From: Ctena decussata
Taxonomy: Eukaryota; Mollusca; Bivalvia; Lucinida; Lucinidae
Length of the DNA stretch: 64,000 bases
Reading direction: 5' to 3'
NCBI GenBank assembly: GCA_963989385.1
Contig: OZ022508.1
Span: 50,321,087 to 50,385,086 of the forward strand
Shown here: positions 12,169 to 24,339 of the stretch, in pieces
Layout: the number at the start of each line of letters is the position of its first letter
Position numbering within the stretch: the first letter of the stretch is position 1
Position numbers and translations under genes: made by a program
Notes under the pieces: model-generated
What the model was told of the DNA's origin: nothing
The model's database searches: none
What the model saw: the letters and a program-made list of their open reading frames with translations, nothing else

Positions 12169-13282
12169 GATATTGTCGATAAGGATTGACCTGGCACTCA
12201 TTTATTTCCGTCATTACACTCGGATATTTTCGTTAGTTTTAGCGATGATTTACCGGAAAATACTGCTATTTAAATATAAGGCAGTCTATGCTTTGTCGAT
12301 GACGCCGTAGCGTAGTGGTGATGGCTTCCGACGGCGAACACAGATGTCATAAGTTCGAGTCTTATAGCATTCGTTTTTAGTAATTTCATTTTTTACTTTC
12401 TGACTTTATTCTTAATTGCACATTTTTATTTAATAATTTTAAACGATTTTCTGTCGTATGAATCTCCCCATATGTTTTCGTGGGAACTTAAGTGTCCCGG
12501 TGTCTCTTGATTTCTGCGCACTCTGAACTTGTCCTACTGCTGACACCAGCTGCATTTATTGTCTGTTAGATTTATGATATGCCTCCAGATGCTTAGTTTG
12601 TCCTGAAAATGCTTTGCTTTGGAAGCAATGAGTTTTTTTCTTTGAATCTGATATGTTTTTGGTCGACATTGTTGTAGGATTTACATGTACATGTGATAGT
12701 AGAAAGAAAGTGCATCTCGTTCAGTAGTTGAAGGAGGTTGTCGGGTCGAGCGATGGTGCTGGGTCACTTTCAGTGCCCGGCCGCCATATTAGTTTGGCTG
12801 ATAGTGCGGCAAAGGACTACTGAGCTTGCAGTAGGTGCGGGTGTTTTTTTTTTTATATATATATATATTTTTCTCTCGCCCATCATCTGTTCTTTCTCCC
12901 TATCTTTGAAAGACGGTCCGATATAGAATGAAGTATTGTCTCAAAGGGCCGTTAAACCCAAGACAACCAACCAACCAAATTAATAGCTAAAACATTAAAA
13001 TTTTGTGTCGAGCATGGCAAGATTACCTGCTGCTTTTACGCAAAGAAAAAAAATATACATAAAAATATTAAAACGAGAGTGTTGAGATTCGAACCCATAA
13101 CTCCAAAATTAAAGGCTCAGTGCCTTATCCACTGTACCACTTGATGCAGTGATATTATTCCTGTTTAACAGTAATGTACATACTGGCGCTGCTTTTACCT
13201 GTTCGTAATCGGACACCGTGAATTAATTTACGAAGATAAACGGAATATTCATGAGTGCCAGGTCAATACTTACGAACAATAC
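12169..13282. mobile_element. TIR element with inward-facing tRNA-like modules at both ends
   Basis: Imperfect ~42-base terminal inverted repeats share the perfect core ATTGACCTGGCACTCAT (left 12169-12210, right 13241-13282). Inside the left end 12300-12368 is tRNA-like (A-box GTAGCGTAGTGGTGATGGC, B-box AAGTTCGAGTCTT). Inside the right end 13080-13150 is tRNA-like on the minus strand (AAGTGGTACAGTGGATAAGGC, GGGTTCGAATCTC). The middle (12738-12980) is related to 33939-34165. No protein is encoded. Confidence 0.65.
12738..12980 (+). mobile_element. SINE-like core with CAACCAACC tail
   Basis: TTGCAGTAGGTGCGGG, a T-rich run, TTTCTCTC-rich sequence, CGATATAGA.TGAA.TA.TGTCTCAAAG, GCCGTTAAACCC and a CAACCAACCAACC tail are shared in order with 33939-34165. 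This fits a retroposed SINE lying inside a larger TIR element. A single composite element is the alternative. Confidence 0.55.
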
Positions 13283-13429
13283 CTGCCTGCTTTACCTGTT
13301 ATCTTTAAATGTGCGTGCTCTATGATAATGGCGGGAAACAAATTATCTTTGGGTGACAGTAAACATACAATGTCAACACACCGCATAAATAAATGATGAT
13401 TTATTACTTACAAGTCTAGTCTAGTCTAA

Positions 13430-14160
13430 CCAGTACCTTGTGATGTCGTTGGGCACCACTGATGACTCTACAACAATCTCTTTCCACCTAGTCCTGTCTT
13501 CAGCTGCCCTAGTTTAGCTAGTAAGCTTCATCCCTGTCCATTCCGTAATATTGTCTTTCCACTTCTTCTGTCTACTTCACTTCTCTCTAAACAAGAAGTC
13601 ATTGAGACGTGACCAAATCACCTCAGTTTCCGTTTCTTGACCAAGGTCAGCAGTTCGTCATATTCTCCAGTGGCTGCTTGGATCTTTCTGCGAACGTCCT
13701 CATTAGTTATATGGTCCTTGTACGAAATGTTCAGTAACCTTCGATAGCATCTCATCTCAAAGGCCTGCGTTCTTTTCTCTAACTCTGCTGTCAAAGTCCA
13801 TGACTCACAGGCATACAGAAAAAGGAGATATGATAAGGGAGCGCATCAATTTCACCTTTGATCCAAGAGATATGTCGCTATCTCTCTCTATTGGCTGCAG
13901 CGTTGTCAGAGCTGCAGTGGCTTGTGCAGTTCTTGAGAGACCCTCCGGTTTTGGGCCGTCATCTGAGACAACTGCTCCAAGGTACTTGAAGCTTGTAACT
14001 GTTCCAAGGCGTGACCCCCCTCTGGATGCCGCTGGCACTGTTTGTCATTAGCTTGGTCTTCTCAGCAGTTATCTCAATTTTATGCCTTGTGCAGGTTTTG
14101 TCAAGACTTTCGTTCGACTAGGGCTTCTAGTTCCTGCTCTTCCTCACCAAACGCGTTCAT
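13430..14160 (-). mobile_element. Non-LTR retrotransposon (LINE) 3' fragment, decayed
   Basis: The minus-strand frame holds FKYLGAVVSDDG and LGSKVKLMRSLIIS, and further frames to about 13450 continue the C-terminal part of the same polyprotein (ACESWTL- and WKDNI-like words with frameshifts and stops). The segment is homologous to 38988-42110, which keeps longer open stretches. It is cut at about 14160, upstream of an unrelated CCGGTT-rich patch. Nothing functional remains. Confidence 0.8.
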
Positions 14161-14508
14161 GAGTGCACTTGCTTCTCGATTAGCCGGTGTAACCGGCGGT
14201 TAATCGGCTGGTACCGGTTAGCTTTTACTAACAATTGAACCGGCTACAAATCAATATATAGATAAAATTTCTAGTCTGTCGTGTCAAAAGGTCGCCGATC
14301 CCATTCTTATCTCGTAAATGGGTAACCGTGTAGTAAAACAACCGTCCGCCCTTTTCCGTAATGTACCCGAATGCATTCGTCGTTATCCGTCAGAATACTG
14401 CACGGTATAATGCTAGCAGTTACACTGACTGCCGTGGTGCAGTGGGTAAAGCATTAATATATTCAATATGCCAGCTGGATATTTTGTATGGGCACGCCGT
14501 TGGGTCAC

Positions 14509-16120
14509 TTTTTAGCTCACCTGAGCCGAAGGCTCAGAGGTGAGCTTATAGGATGGGAGTCGAGCCGTCGTCCGTCCGTGCGTGGGTGCGTGGGTGGATG
14601 CGTCAACACATTCAAACATAAATATCTCAGAAACCAGTGGGCTGATTGCAAACAAATTTTATCTGAAGCATCATTGGGGTGGGGGAAAGGCTGCATGATG
14701 TTTTGGTGCAGATCAGCTCAGAACTCTGGTTTCCATGGCAACAGATAGCCCCCATAGGGTTATAATGGGGAAAACGGCGTCATCACCTTTTCTCGACTGT
14801 TTTTTTTTATTAGATCCTTATCATACTTGCAGGTAATGGTGACATACATATGAGCTTGGATGAGTTGAAATTTGGCCGGATTCGAGCACAGACTACGGAG
14901 TTAGCTGCCCTTGAGCGTTTGAAAAAAATCCCATAGTGTTATAATGGAGAAAACAATGTCATCACATTTTCTCCGCTATTTTTCATTGGATCCTTTTCGT
15001 ACTTGCAGGTATTGAGGATATGCATAAAAGCTTGGATTAGTTTGAATTTCAGCTAGATCCCACCACTGACTATGGAGTTACCTGCCTTTGAGCGTCCAAA
15101 AAATCAATGTCACCACTTTTTCTTGGTTTCTACTGATCCGATCCTTTTCAAACTTGCAGGTAATGAGGAAATGCATAATATCTTAAACAAGTTCAAGTTT
15201 TGGCCAGATCAGGCCAACACTACCAAATAAGCTGCCCTTGAGCATTGGAAAAAATTCCCATCGACTTATAATGGTGAAAACAACTTCATGTTTTTTCCGC
15301 TGTTTTTTATTTGTTCCTTTTCATACTTTCAGGTACCAAGGACATACATAAAGCTTGCGTGCATCCACGCTTTCAAACATGAATATCTACGCAAACAGAA
15401 AACCTGTATTTTGGGTTTCCGGCCAGTTCAAAACTCAGACTGTACAGTCACAGAAAATGATAAGAGGCTTAAGAAAGTAGATAGTTTTTATTATCTATTT
15501 GGCAAAAACAAAGAAACTGATGAACTACGTAATTACCGTGCAGCTGATCTGCACCTTTGTTTTCACATATGCAAATAACTGTTGTTGTTTTTTCATGAAG
15601 TGGTTCATTTCATAAAAGAAGCTATTAACAGCTATGGAAGTTCAAAGATAGCCTCCATATTGTGCACTAGGTCAAAGCAACAACAAAATCTTAATTCAAT
15701 ACATTCGTAAATCCGTGCTCATGAACACACATATTAAATGGTGATTATCTAGATTCTCTGCAGTGGAATGTTTTGATAAAAACTTGTTAGGGGTAATAAA
15801 ACTCCCTTTAGAAGTAAACATCCCTGAGAGATTAGGAATCATGGTGTTATCACTCTGCAGAAAGTCCAGTGAGATGAAATTTGGCTGCTGGTGAAAGGTT
15901 ATAGTACAAGCTGACAGCTCTGTCTGTTGTGCTGTTGATCAGATACTTTTTAAACTTGCATATATTAAATATGGGCATACATAATGTTTTGGATGAGTTT
16001 AATTTTCAGCCTGATTGGACTACTGATTGTGCAGTTAGCTTCCCTTGAGCATCTTAAATATCCCTATAGGTTTACAATGTCTCTCAGGTGAGCAATAGTT
16101 GCCCTTTGGGCTACTTGTTT
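14509..16120 (+). mobile_element. Hairpin-headed CGTCCGTCCG interspersed element
   Basis: Head hairpin AGCTCACCTGAGCC-GAA-GGCTCAGAGGTGAGCT, then GTCGTCCGTCCG, a body of three to four related units (TCATCACCTTTTCT.., ATCCTTATCATACTTGCAGGTAATG, AGTTAGCTGCCCTTGAGC), and a terminus CTCAGGTGAGCAATAGTTG, CCCTTTGGGCTACTTG. The CTCAGGTGAGC end is the inverted repeat of the start. A close relative lies at 56998-61041. It has no coding capacity and I cannot give it a family name. Confidence 0.7.
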
Positions 16121-16230
16121 TCTTTTCCTTTTTTTTTATTTTTGTGTGGAGGGAGGCGGAGTGGGGGAGGGTGATGCTGGGTAATGGCACTTTTGCTGTT
16201 TTTTGTGTGTTTTTTCTCCGGCGTAGCATG

Positions 16231-16345
16231 ATGGTGCGATTTTAACTAGTTTAACTATTTGGCATAGAGCAATATATCGCCTGTGTATTGTGCTTGCAGT
16301 GGATGCCGAAGTGTCCGCGTAGCCAAATAGTTAAGATCATGGGGT
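16231..16345. repeat. Short inverted repeat around AACTATTTGGC
   Basis: TTTAACTATTTGGC at 16249-16262 is matched by GCCAAATAGTTAAG at 16322-16335. A GTCGCGTGTTCGAGTCC B-box-like word follows at 16345. This suggests one more decayed tRNA-derived or fold-back element. Confidence 0.4.
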
Positions 16346-16382
16346 CGCGTGTTCGAGTCCAGCTGAAGGCGAGATTCCGTTC

Positions 16383-16600
16383 GATGGATGAATGGATTGA
16401 TGACTTGCGATTTTACGTCCTTTTTAACAGTATTTCATTCATGTCAACACGATGAGTAGGTGATAATGAAAGGCTGTGTGCAATGGAACCCCGTTTACGA
16501 TAGAAAAGAATCCCGCCTCTAGCTGGACTCGAGCCCGGGACCGCTAGGTCAGCAGGCCAGCGCTTCACCTACTGAGTTACAGGGGTTCCTGATTCTGTTT
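16383..16600 (-). mobile_element. tRNA-derived SINE, minus strand
   Basis: Read on the minus strand, the tRNA-like head has A-box GTAACTCAGTAGGTGAAGC and B-box GGCTCGAGTCC (about 16510-16590). It is followed by GTTCCATTGCACACAGCC, TTTCATTATCACC and a tail with GACGTAAAATCGCAAGTC and CATTCATCC. The copy at 52138-52345 shares head and tail, and 5534-5650 shares the tail. Confidence 0.75.
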
Positions 16601-17150
16601 GAACCTAGTCTGTGCTTCACCTGCGCAGAGCCTTGCATCGTCCTGACATGACTAAAAAATTGTTGAATAGAACGTAAAGCTGCGATTTCATCCTTTTATG
16701 CATTTTGATGCGTGAAAACCCTAATGCATTATATAATCCTTCGCTGTTGTGTGTAGTCTCGCATAACGCCATAGTACATCAAGAAGAGAGAAATCATTAT
16801 TAAGATTTGAAAAAGCAAATGGAATAAATTAAAAAAACGTAATAATAAATAAATAAATAAAATGAAGAAAAAAAGATAGAAGGTACATGATTCGAACCAC
16901 CCCTTGAATTACTCTAATATAGCTGAACCTCTGGACTACACTGGAATTTATTGGACATTGAAAATGCTAATATATAAATAAATGCTTGACTCACACTAAT
17001 TCTCACTAAATTCACATCCTTTTTGTTCTTTAAAGGTAAAATGGCACGAATCTGTGGCCGTACCTTCTTTCGTCCGAAGTCTGTCCTGGAAATTACAAAT
17101 CCTTGTTGTTGTTTCTCCCAGTTTTGTAAAACATACTGGCTCGATTAAAC
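16601..17150. other. Intron: no recognisable feature
   Basis: AT-rich sequence with an AATAAATAAATAAAT microsatellite at 16842-16862 and a weak minus-strand TTCGAACC B-box-like word at 16892. No exon or strong repeat was seen. Confidence 0.4.
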
Positions 17151-17154
17151 AAAT

Positions 17155-17285
17155 GAGCACGACAGGCATCTGCCCAGTCTGATCAGATATCTTCGCTGTG
17201 TGCTTAAAATGAAGCTAAGGGTCTAAGCCAGCTCTATGCGTTCAGCGAAGACTCTGATCAGACTGGGCGGATGCCCAGGCTGATC
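17155..17285. repeat. Palindromic fold-back element (~110 bp)
   Basis: CATCTGCCCAGTCTGATCAG with TCTTCGCTG is matched inverted by CAGCGAAGA, CTCTGATCAGACTGGGCGGATG, enclosing about 45 bases (CTTAAAATGAAGC...). It is a compact hairpin of the size expected for a MITE. No coding. Confidence 0.7.
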
Positions 17286-17364
17286 TGAGTGTTTGCAGGA
17301 CGCATATGCCATTTGTTGGTTTTTGTCATGTCGCGGTCCAAATCTATTGTTGTTGTCATTCTCC

Positions 17365-17560
17365 TAACGGTGTTTTCCAGGAAGCTCAACAGAAACCGTA
17401 TCTATAGTTGCATACTCTTGGCACCGAGTTTGTTTATTAGAACAAATCCGTTCTGTTCTGTTTCAGTTCGCGTAACGATGTTCCCCAGGTGGCTCAGCGG
17501 ATCGTACTTATAGTTGCACACACCTGGCACCGTGTGTCCATCCATTAGAACAAATCCCAT
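17365..17560 (+). repeat. Two-copy tandem repeat, 108-bp period
   Basis: TAACGGTGTTTTCCAGGAAG...TATAGTTGCA...CTTGGCACCG...ATTAGAACAAATCC (17365-17449) recurs diverged at 17473-17557. The short plus-strand open frame over it is not supported as coding. Confidence 0.65.
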
Positions 17561-17935
17561 TATTATAGAGTAAATCTAGTTTATGTTTTGAATATGTTTA
17601 ACTGTTGTAGATTAAAGCTAAGACTTTCTGGAAGTTTCATTTATTTTTTATGAGAATTTTTGAGCTCATCTAAACAATAAATTGAATTTAAACAACGTTG
17701 GATCATACTGGAATTAAATTCTACGGCCTAGAATAATTGAGTTGATAAAATTATGATTGTCCTTTACAAGTACGAGAAGCAATCAACACTTACACGCTGC
17801 ATACACCCAATTTTAAAGGGGAATAAACAAAATTCCTGTTGCTGTTTATTGGGTTTTTCTACAATTTAACTTTCATAAAAGGTATCATAAACCTCAATGT
17901 TTTAACAGATTTGTGCCTACCTCCTGGCATGTACT

Positions 17936-18475
17936 TTCTTAGATCAGAACAAAGTAGATACAATGAAGTTATACGACTACCTTAGATCAGAACAAAGTTT
18001 AGATACAATAACGTTATACGACTGCCTTAGGTCATAACAAATGTTAGATATAATGAAGTTATACGACTGCCTTAGATCAGAACAAAGGATACATACAATT
18101 AAGTGATACGATTGCCTTAGGTCAAACCAAAGGTCAGATACAATGAAGTTATACGACTGCCTTAGGTCATAACAATGGTGAGATACAATGAAGTTATACG
18201 ACTGCCTTAGATCAGAACAAAGAATAGATACAATGAAGATATACGACTGCCTTAGATCAGAACAAAGGTTAGATACAATGAAGCTATACGACTGCCTTAG
18301 ATCAGAACAAAGGATATATACAATTAAGTGATATGATTGCCTTAGATCATAACAAAGGTTAGATACAATAAAGATATACGACTGCCATAGGTCATAACAA
18401 AGGTTAGATACAATGAAGTTATACGACTGCCTTAGATCATAACAAAAGTTAGATACAATAAAGTTATACGTCTGC
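17936..18475 (+). repeat. Minisatellite, ~45-bp unit, about 12 copies, next to a sushi exon
   Basis: The unit contains CTTAGATCAGAACAAAGG, TTAGATACAATGAAG and TTATACGACTGC. Copies vary (GATCAG or GGTCAT, AAGTT or AAGAT). The array ends about 45 bases before the acceptor of the exon at 18519. Confidence 0.85.
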
Positions 18476-18518
18476 GTCGAATAAATGTTTTGAATTGCAG
18501 CCTATTCTTTTATTCTAG

Positions 18519-18689
18519 AGTGTCCACCACCCCCACATCTTGAGACAGCGTTGCCCAAGTCTACTGGTCCAACAGAAGTTGGATCTTTGATTGAATACAG
18601 ATGTAAAGAGGGCTATGTTTCACCCGCTCCAGTTATATCAGAATGTTTGCCAACACTGAAATGGTCTACGCCTGCAAGTGATTGCTCTG
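18519..18689 (+). CDS. Protein PIF-like, sushi/CCP exon 2 of those visible
   Basis: A complete sushi module. It opens CPPPPHLETALPKSTGPTEV (Cys1 and the usual Pro-rich start), then SLIEYRCKEGYVS (Cys2 with the Tyr and the GY motif), SEC (Cys3), KWS (the conserved Trp) and DCSG (Cys4). The acceptor is TTTTATTCTAG and the donor GTAAGG. Entry and exit are both phase 1, so the exon can be inserted or skipped without breaking the frame. Joined to the previous exon the split codon reads Lys. The module is secreted and probably serves protein or glycan interactions in the shell matrix, which is inferred from the family and not visible in the residues. The open frame on the minus strand across this place is a shadow. 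Confidence 0.85.
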
Positions 18690-18894
18690 GTAAGGTAAAT
18701 CTTGACATTCTTGTACACAAGTAGTACGTTTTGTTTACAAATGACTCAGCAAAGAGACATTTTCTTAGTGGACACACCACGTAAACACTACCTTTACTCA
18801 ACGGCATGAGTAAAATCAAAGTTAATTCAACGTTGTCCACCGTCCTTACGTTGTACCAGCCGAGTATCTTCTGTTCCGGATGATATTTGTAATA

Positions 18895-19660
18895 GCTAAC
18901 TCACTTGAGCCGACTGGAACTTAATTTCATATGCGGCCTTCTGGGGTCGGAGATATAAAGTTTGTTCGTTGGTTATTCACATAACCAACAAGGCTACCAC
19001 GCCAATACAGAGCCAAACCTGTCTTAGAGGTCACTTCTGTAACTTCTGCAAAATTCTGTCTAAAAAGGCAAATCTCAATATCCCTCATATTCCAAAATAG
19101 CATTTTCAATGTGAATCGACCTGTATTAAGCAAGCATCTGCCTCAATCAAGCAGTTTTGGCCCTTCCCTAGGGTGCTTGTTCCATACACGTTCTCCAGGA
19201 CCAATAATTCAATGGTCTTGAGACTTTGTATACAGCATTAGGTCCGCGATTAGAAACTTACTAAACAGCATTGGATACGCGAGTACTATTAAGTTTGTTC
19301 TTGACCGTGACCTATTTACTGCAAGGTCAAATTTGCCCGATGGTGGTTTGATATAAGAAACTGCTATAAAAAGATTTCTTGGAAATTGTCGAAGAATGTG
19401 GTATAAAACTTGTATATACGAGTACATGAAGATTTTTAAGTACCAGAGGTCAAGGTCATTCTTTACTCTGTGACCCAGGTATATCATATGCTAGAGTTTC
19501 AAACATCTTCTTTTCCAAAGCCACTGAGAGATTGAAACTAAATTTTGTAGGAAGTCTCGGGAGGGGGGGGGGGGCGGGGGGCTAAGTAGAATAAAGCTTG
19601 TTTGAAAATGTTCTGATCACAACCAGCATGGGCACGCCGTAAACCCCTTTAAAAGTATTT
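18895..19660. repeat. Interspersed repeat of the AGGTCA-rich type, fragmentary
   Basis: CTCACTTGAGCCGACTGGAA at the left, GGTCAAGGTCATTCTTTAC near 19446, a poly-G run at 19563-19580 and ACCAGCATGGGCACGCCG at the right relate this to the ~460-bp units at 6.5-8.2 kb. A reliable hairpin head is missing. The minus-strand frames have no family support. Confidence 0.5.
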
Positions 19661-19937
19661 TTCTTTAAAAAAAAACGATGGCCTTGGTTTAAACAATATT
19701 TTAGTAATCAAAATTTCAACTAAGGTACAGAGACAATAGATCAGGATTTGATCGAAAGCCCAAGGCTTGTGAAGACCATCTCCTGCTAGCAATTAAATAC
19801 TAAACAAAGGTTGAATGTACAACGATGGCCTTGAAACATGGTACGTAACATTGGACACACAAATTTCTGTTAAGTTCATTCAACGATGACCATTGACCTG
19901 TTGTTGTTTTCTCAGCAAAGTCAAATTTTCATGTTTT

Positions 19938-21195
19938 TATGCCCCCGTGACGATAGTCAGGGGGCATTAAGATTTGCCCCTGTCTGTCTGTCTGTCCGTC
20001 CGTCCGTCTGTCTGTTCGTCACGCTTTATAGTATAGAGTTTGTGTAATCAACTCCTCCCACAGTTTTCAAGGGATCTTTTTCAAACTTTGCATACATGTT
20101 GTGGACATATTGAAGATATGCATATGGATTTTTGATGGAGCTAAAATTAATTTTGACAGAATTACGGCCTTTTGAACTTAGTCTTTTTAGGCAAATTTTT
20201 GTATTGTAGGGCATAAAGTTTGTGTAATCAACTCCTCCCACAGTTTTCAATAGATCTTTTTTAAACTTTGCATACATGTTTGAGACATATTGAAGATATG
20301 CATGTATGTTTTTGTTGGTCCTAGAATTAATTTTGACAGAATTACGGCCTTTCGAACTTAGTCATTTTAGGTAAATTTTTGCATTGTATGGTATAGGGTT
20401 TGTGTAATCAACTCCTCTCACAGTTTTCAATAGATCTGTTTCAAACATTGCATACATGTTGTGAATGTATTGAAGATGTGCATGTGGGTTTTTGTTGGCC
20501 CTAGAATTAATTTTGACAAAATTACGGCCTTTTGAACTTAGTCATTTTAGGCAAAATTTTGCATTGTAGGGTATAGAGTTTGTGTAATCAACTCCTGTCA
20601 CAGTTTTCGATGGATCTTTTTCAAACCTTGCATACATGCTGTGAATGTATTGAAGATGTGCATGTGGGTTTTTGTTGGACCTAGAATTGATTTTGACAGA
20701 ATTACGGCCTTTTGAACTTAGTCATTCTAGGGAAATATTTGCATTGTAGAGTATGGAGTTTGTGTTATCAACTTGCTCCACAGTTTTCAATGGATCTTTT
20801 TCAAACCTTGCGTACTTGCCGTGTGTGTATTGAAGATGTGCATGTGGGTTTTTGTTGGACCTAGAATTAATTTTGGACAGAATTACGGCCTTTTGAACTT
20901 AGTCATCCTAGGGAAATATTTGCATTGTAGAGTATGGGGTTTGTGTTATCAACTTGCTCCACATTTTTCAATGGATCTTTTTCAAACCTTGCCTACATAT
21001 TTTGGACATATTTGAAGATATGCATGAGGCATTTTGATAGATCTAGAATTAATTTTGACAGAATCACAGCCTTTTTAACTTAGTCATTTTGGGCAATTTT
21101 TTACATGGTAGGGTTGTTTTCAATGGATTCTTTGTAGGTGCTTTATGGATATACACGTCATGTTGCAGGCGCTGCACGGGGGCATCATTAGTGTC
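19938..21195 (+). mobile_element. Interspersed element with TATGCCCCCGTGACGAT head and a 180-bp array
   Basis: Starts TATGCCCCCGTGACGATAG with TCAGGGGGCATTA forming a hairpin, then a GTCTGTCTGTCCGTCCGTCC tract. Six tandem copies follow with an exact 180-bp period (TGTGTAATCA at 20041, 20221, 20401, 20581, 20761 and a one-base-shifted copy at 20942). It ends CACGGGGGCATCATTA, the inverted repeat of the start. It is non-coding and related to the element at 8988. Confidence 0.8.
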
Positions 21196-21779
21196 TTACA
21201 GACACAATTTTCTAGTGTTTTTTTTTTGAAGATTTTATATTAGAACATGCCATTAATAAAATCTTATGGAAATACTTTCGTATAAAATGATAAATGAGAA
21301 TTAGTGGTCCAGGCTGTTACCTTTGTCTCTTATATTCAACAGATCGACAATCTTTGAAACTCTTCATCTCCAGAGCTTTTCTTAGTTACGTCCTATGGGC
21401 TGCGGGGAGCTTATATGATAGTAGCCTCTGTCGTCTATCCGTTGTCCGTCCATTGACAATATTTCAAAAGATTTATTCTCTGAAACTACTGTGCTTCAAA
21501 CAAATTTCATATGCAGCCTTCAGGCAAAAGGGGAAGAAAGTTTATATGTTTGGATTCGGTCACATGACCAAGGTGGCCGTCATGTCCATATGTGGTTAAA
21601 AACTTAAAATAATCTTCTTCTCAAGACCCACTGGATCAGTTACCTAGAAAGTTGGCATTTGAGACTCAAGTACTACAAAGTTTATATAAATGATGACCCT
21701 GGTTTGACCTTGAACTATCTTATTGCAAGGTCAAATTTGGTCCCATAGGCTTTTGAATGGGAATCGCAGAAAACATGCA

Positions 21780-23840
21780 TTTTTAGCTCGCCTGAACGAA
21801 AGTTCAGGAAGAGCTATTGTTGTCACCACGGCGTCGGCGTCGGCGTCCGCGTCAGAGTCGGCGTTCGGATTGGATGTTTTGGTTTAAGTTTTTAAAAGAC
21901 CTATATCTCCTTAACCCATGGATGTATTCTTTTGACACTTGTAGTGTAGTTAGATATTGGTCTAAAGTTTAACAGGGTACCACCATCACACCACTCAGTG
22001 ACCTTGATGTCAAGGTCATGGACTTAGAAAATTTGGAGTTTTTTGGACCGGATGTTTTGGTAAAAGTTTTATAAAGCCCAATATCTCCTTAACCCATGGA
22101 TGGATTCCTTTGATACTTGCACTGAAGTTAGATATTGGTCTAAAGTTTTGTAAGGTACTACTTCCACCCGCCTCAATGACCTTGATGTCAAGGTCATGGA
22201 CTTAAAAAAATGTCTTTTTATTGATTGGATGTTTTGGTTAAAGTTTTTTTAAAGACACATATCTCCTGAACCCATAGATGAATTATTTTTATATTTGCAC
22301 TGTAGTTAGATCTACAGAGTACTACCCCAACCCCGCTCAGTGATCTTGATGTCAAGGTCAGGGACGTAGGAAAGTTTGGTCTTTATTAAAGTTTTGTAAT
22401 TGCATACTGATTCATAATGCTTTGCAGATATTTAGTTTATACTTGAACTGATGTTAGACACTTTTTTAGTATTTTCAATTTTACAAAACACCTTATACAT
22501 ACCCCACTGGATGACCTTGAAGTCAAGGTCATCGACTTAGAATTTTGTCTTAAAGATTTTATTTAAAGTTTTATATTTATGAAGACATAATTTCACAGTG
22601 CCACGATGATGGACTCAGTTGATACTAATACTTGGACTGATGTTAGATAATGGTTCTGGCTATTGATACATCCTAGCCCCCCCCACTCCCTCCCCTCCCC
22701 TCCCCCTCAGTTTTTAGCTCGCCTGAACGAAAGTTCAGGAAGAGCTATTGTTATCACCCCGGCGTCAGCGTCCGCGTCAGCGTCGACGTCCGGATTGGAT
22801 GTTTTGGTTAAAGTTTTTTAAAGAAACATATCTCCTTAACCCATGGATGGATTCTTTTGATACTTGCACTGTAGGTAGATATTGGTCCAAAGTTTAACGG
22901 GGTACCACCCCCACCCCACTCCATGACCTTGATGTCGAGGTCATGGACTTAGAAAATTTGCAGTTTTTTGGACCGCATGTTTTGGTTAAAGTTTTATAAA
23001 GCCCAACATCTCCTTACCCCATGGATGGATTCCTTTGATACTTGCACTGTAGTTAGATATTGGTGTAAAGTTTTGTAAGGTACTACCCCACCCCCCTCAG
23101 TTACCTTGATGTCAAGGTCATGGACTAAGAAAATTGTCTTTGTATTGATTGGATGTTTTGGTTAAAGTCTTTTAAAGACACATATCTCCTGAACCCAGTG
23201 ATGAAATCTTTTTATATTTGCACTTTAGTTAGATATTATTCCAAAGTTTGCCGAGTACTACCCCAACCCCGCTCAATGACCTTGACGTCAAGGTCAGGGA
23301 CTTTGGATATTTGTTCTTTATTAAAGTTTTCTAATTGCATACTGATTCATAAAGCTTGACAGGGATTTAGTTTACACTTGAACTGATTTTAGACACTTTT
23401 TAGAGTTTTTACAAAACACTATATACTTACCCCACTGGATGACCTTGAAGTTAAGGTCATTAAAGTTTTATATTTATAAAGGCATAATTTCACAGTGCCA
23501 CGATGGACTCAGTTGATACTTATACTTGGACTGATGTTAGATAATGGTTCAAGGTTTTGTTACATCCTAGCCCCCCCCCCCCTGCCCACCCCACCCTCCA
23601 CCCCTACCTCTTAGTTCTTTGACCTCAAGCTCATGGACTTTGAAATTTCATGTGGATTTTTTTATTTTAATTTTATTTAAGACTTATTTTTTAGATAGCT
23701 TTTGTTTATAAATGTGTTGTCATTATGGACATGCTTGCCTGAAGTTTTATGCATATAAGTCCACACCTCCAAAGCAACTGTGTGATGGGCAAACACCTAT
23801 TCAGGCGAGCTATGCTGTCAGGCGACAGCTCTTGTTCTGT
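21780..23840 (+). mobile_element. Hairpin-headed element, head duplicated 929 bp apart
   Basis: TTTTTAGCTCGCCTGAACG-AAAG-TTCAGGAAGAGCT (hairpin) is followed by GGCGTCGGCGTC-type GC-rich triplets at 21783 and again at 22712. The two ~0.93-kb units share TTAACCCATGGATGGATTC and TGACCTTGATGTCAAGGTCA blocks. The right end is CAGGCGAGCTATGC and GGCGACAGCTCTTG (23802-23835), the inverted match of the head. No coding. Confidence 0.75.
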
Positions 23841-24339
23841 TGCTATTGTGCTCTTTGATATGGCAATGCAGTCGAATTCAACCCCTATGAAAGTCTGGAG
23901 GTAAGGGTCATTTAGTGACCTTGGTGAAAGGTCACTCGTCCGTCGTCTAAAAACCGAAAAACCCTTGTTTTCCAGTAACCATCGGCGAATTGCTTTGAAA
24001 CTTTGTATGTAGCATCTGGAACTGTAGGTACTACAAAGATTATACAAACCATGACTTGGGTGACGTTGACCTCTTTAAGGCAAGGTAAAATTTGGTCATG
24101 CAAAAAAACGGAAAAATGCATTTATGGAAATGCGGTAGCCTTTAACTCATACGAATTCTAGAGGTCAAGACCTTGTTCAAAGATCACTTTGGTTGAAAAT
24201 TTTAAGGTTCTTTCTCTCTGAAACTACTTTGCCTACTTACGTAGCCATTTTGGCACTGTCACCTTAGGTCTAAAAAAATCGGTAAGGTCATATCGAAAAT
24301 AAATGTCCATGAAGTTCATATCACATGACAGCCTCAGGG

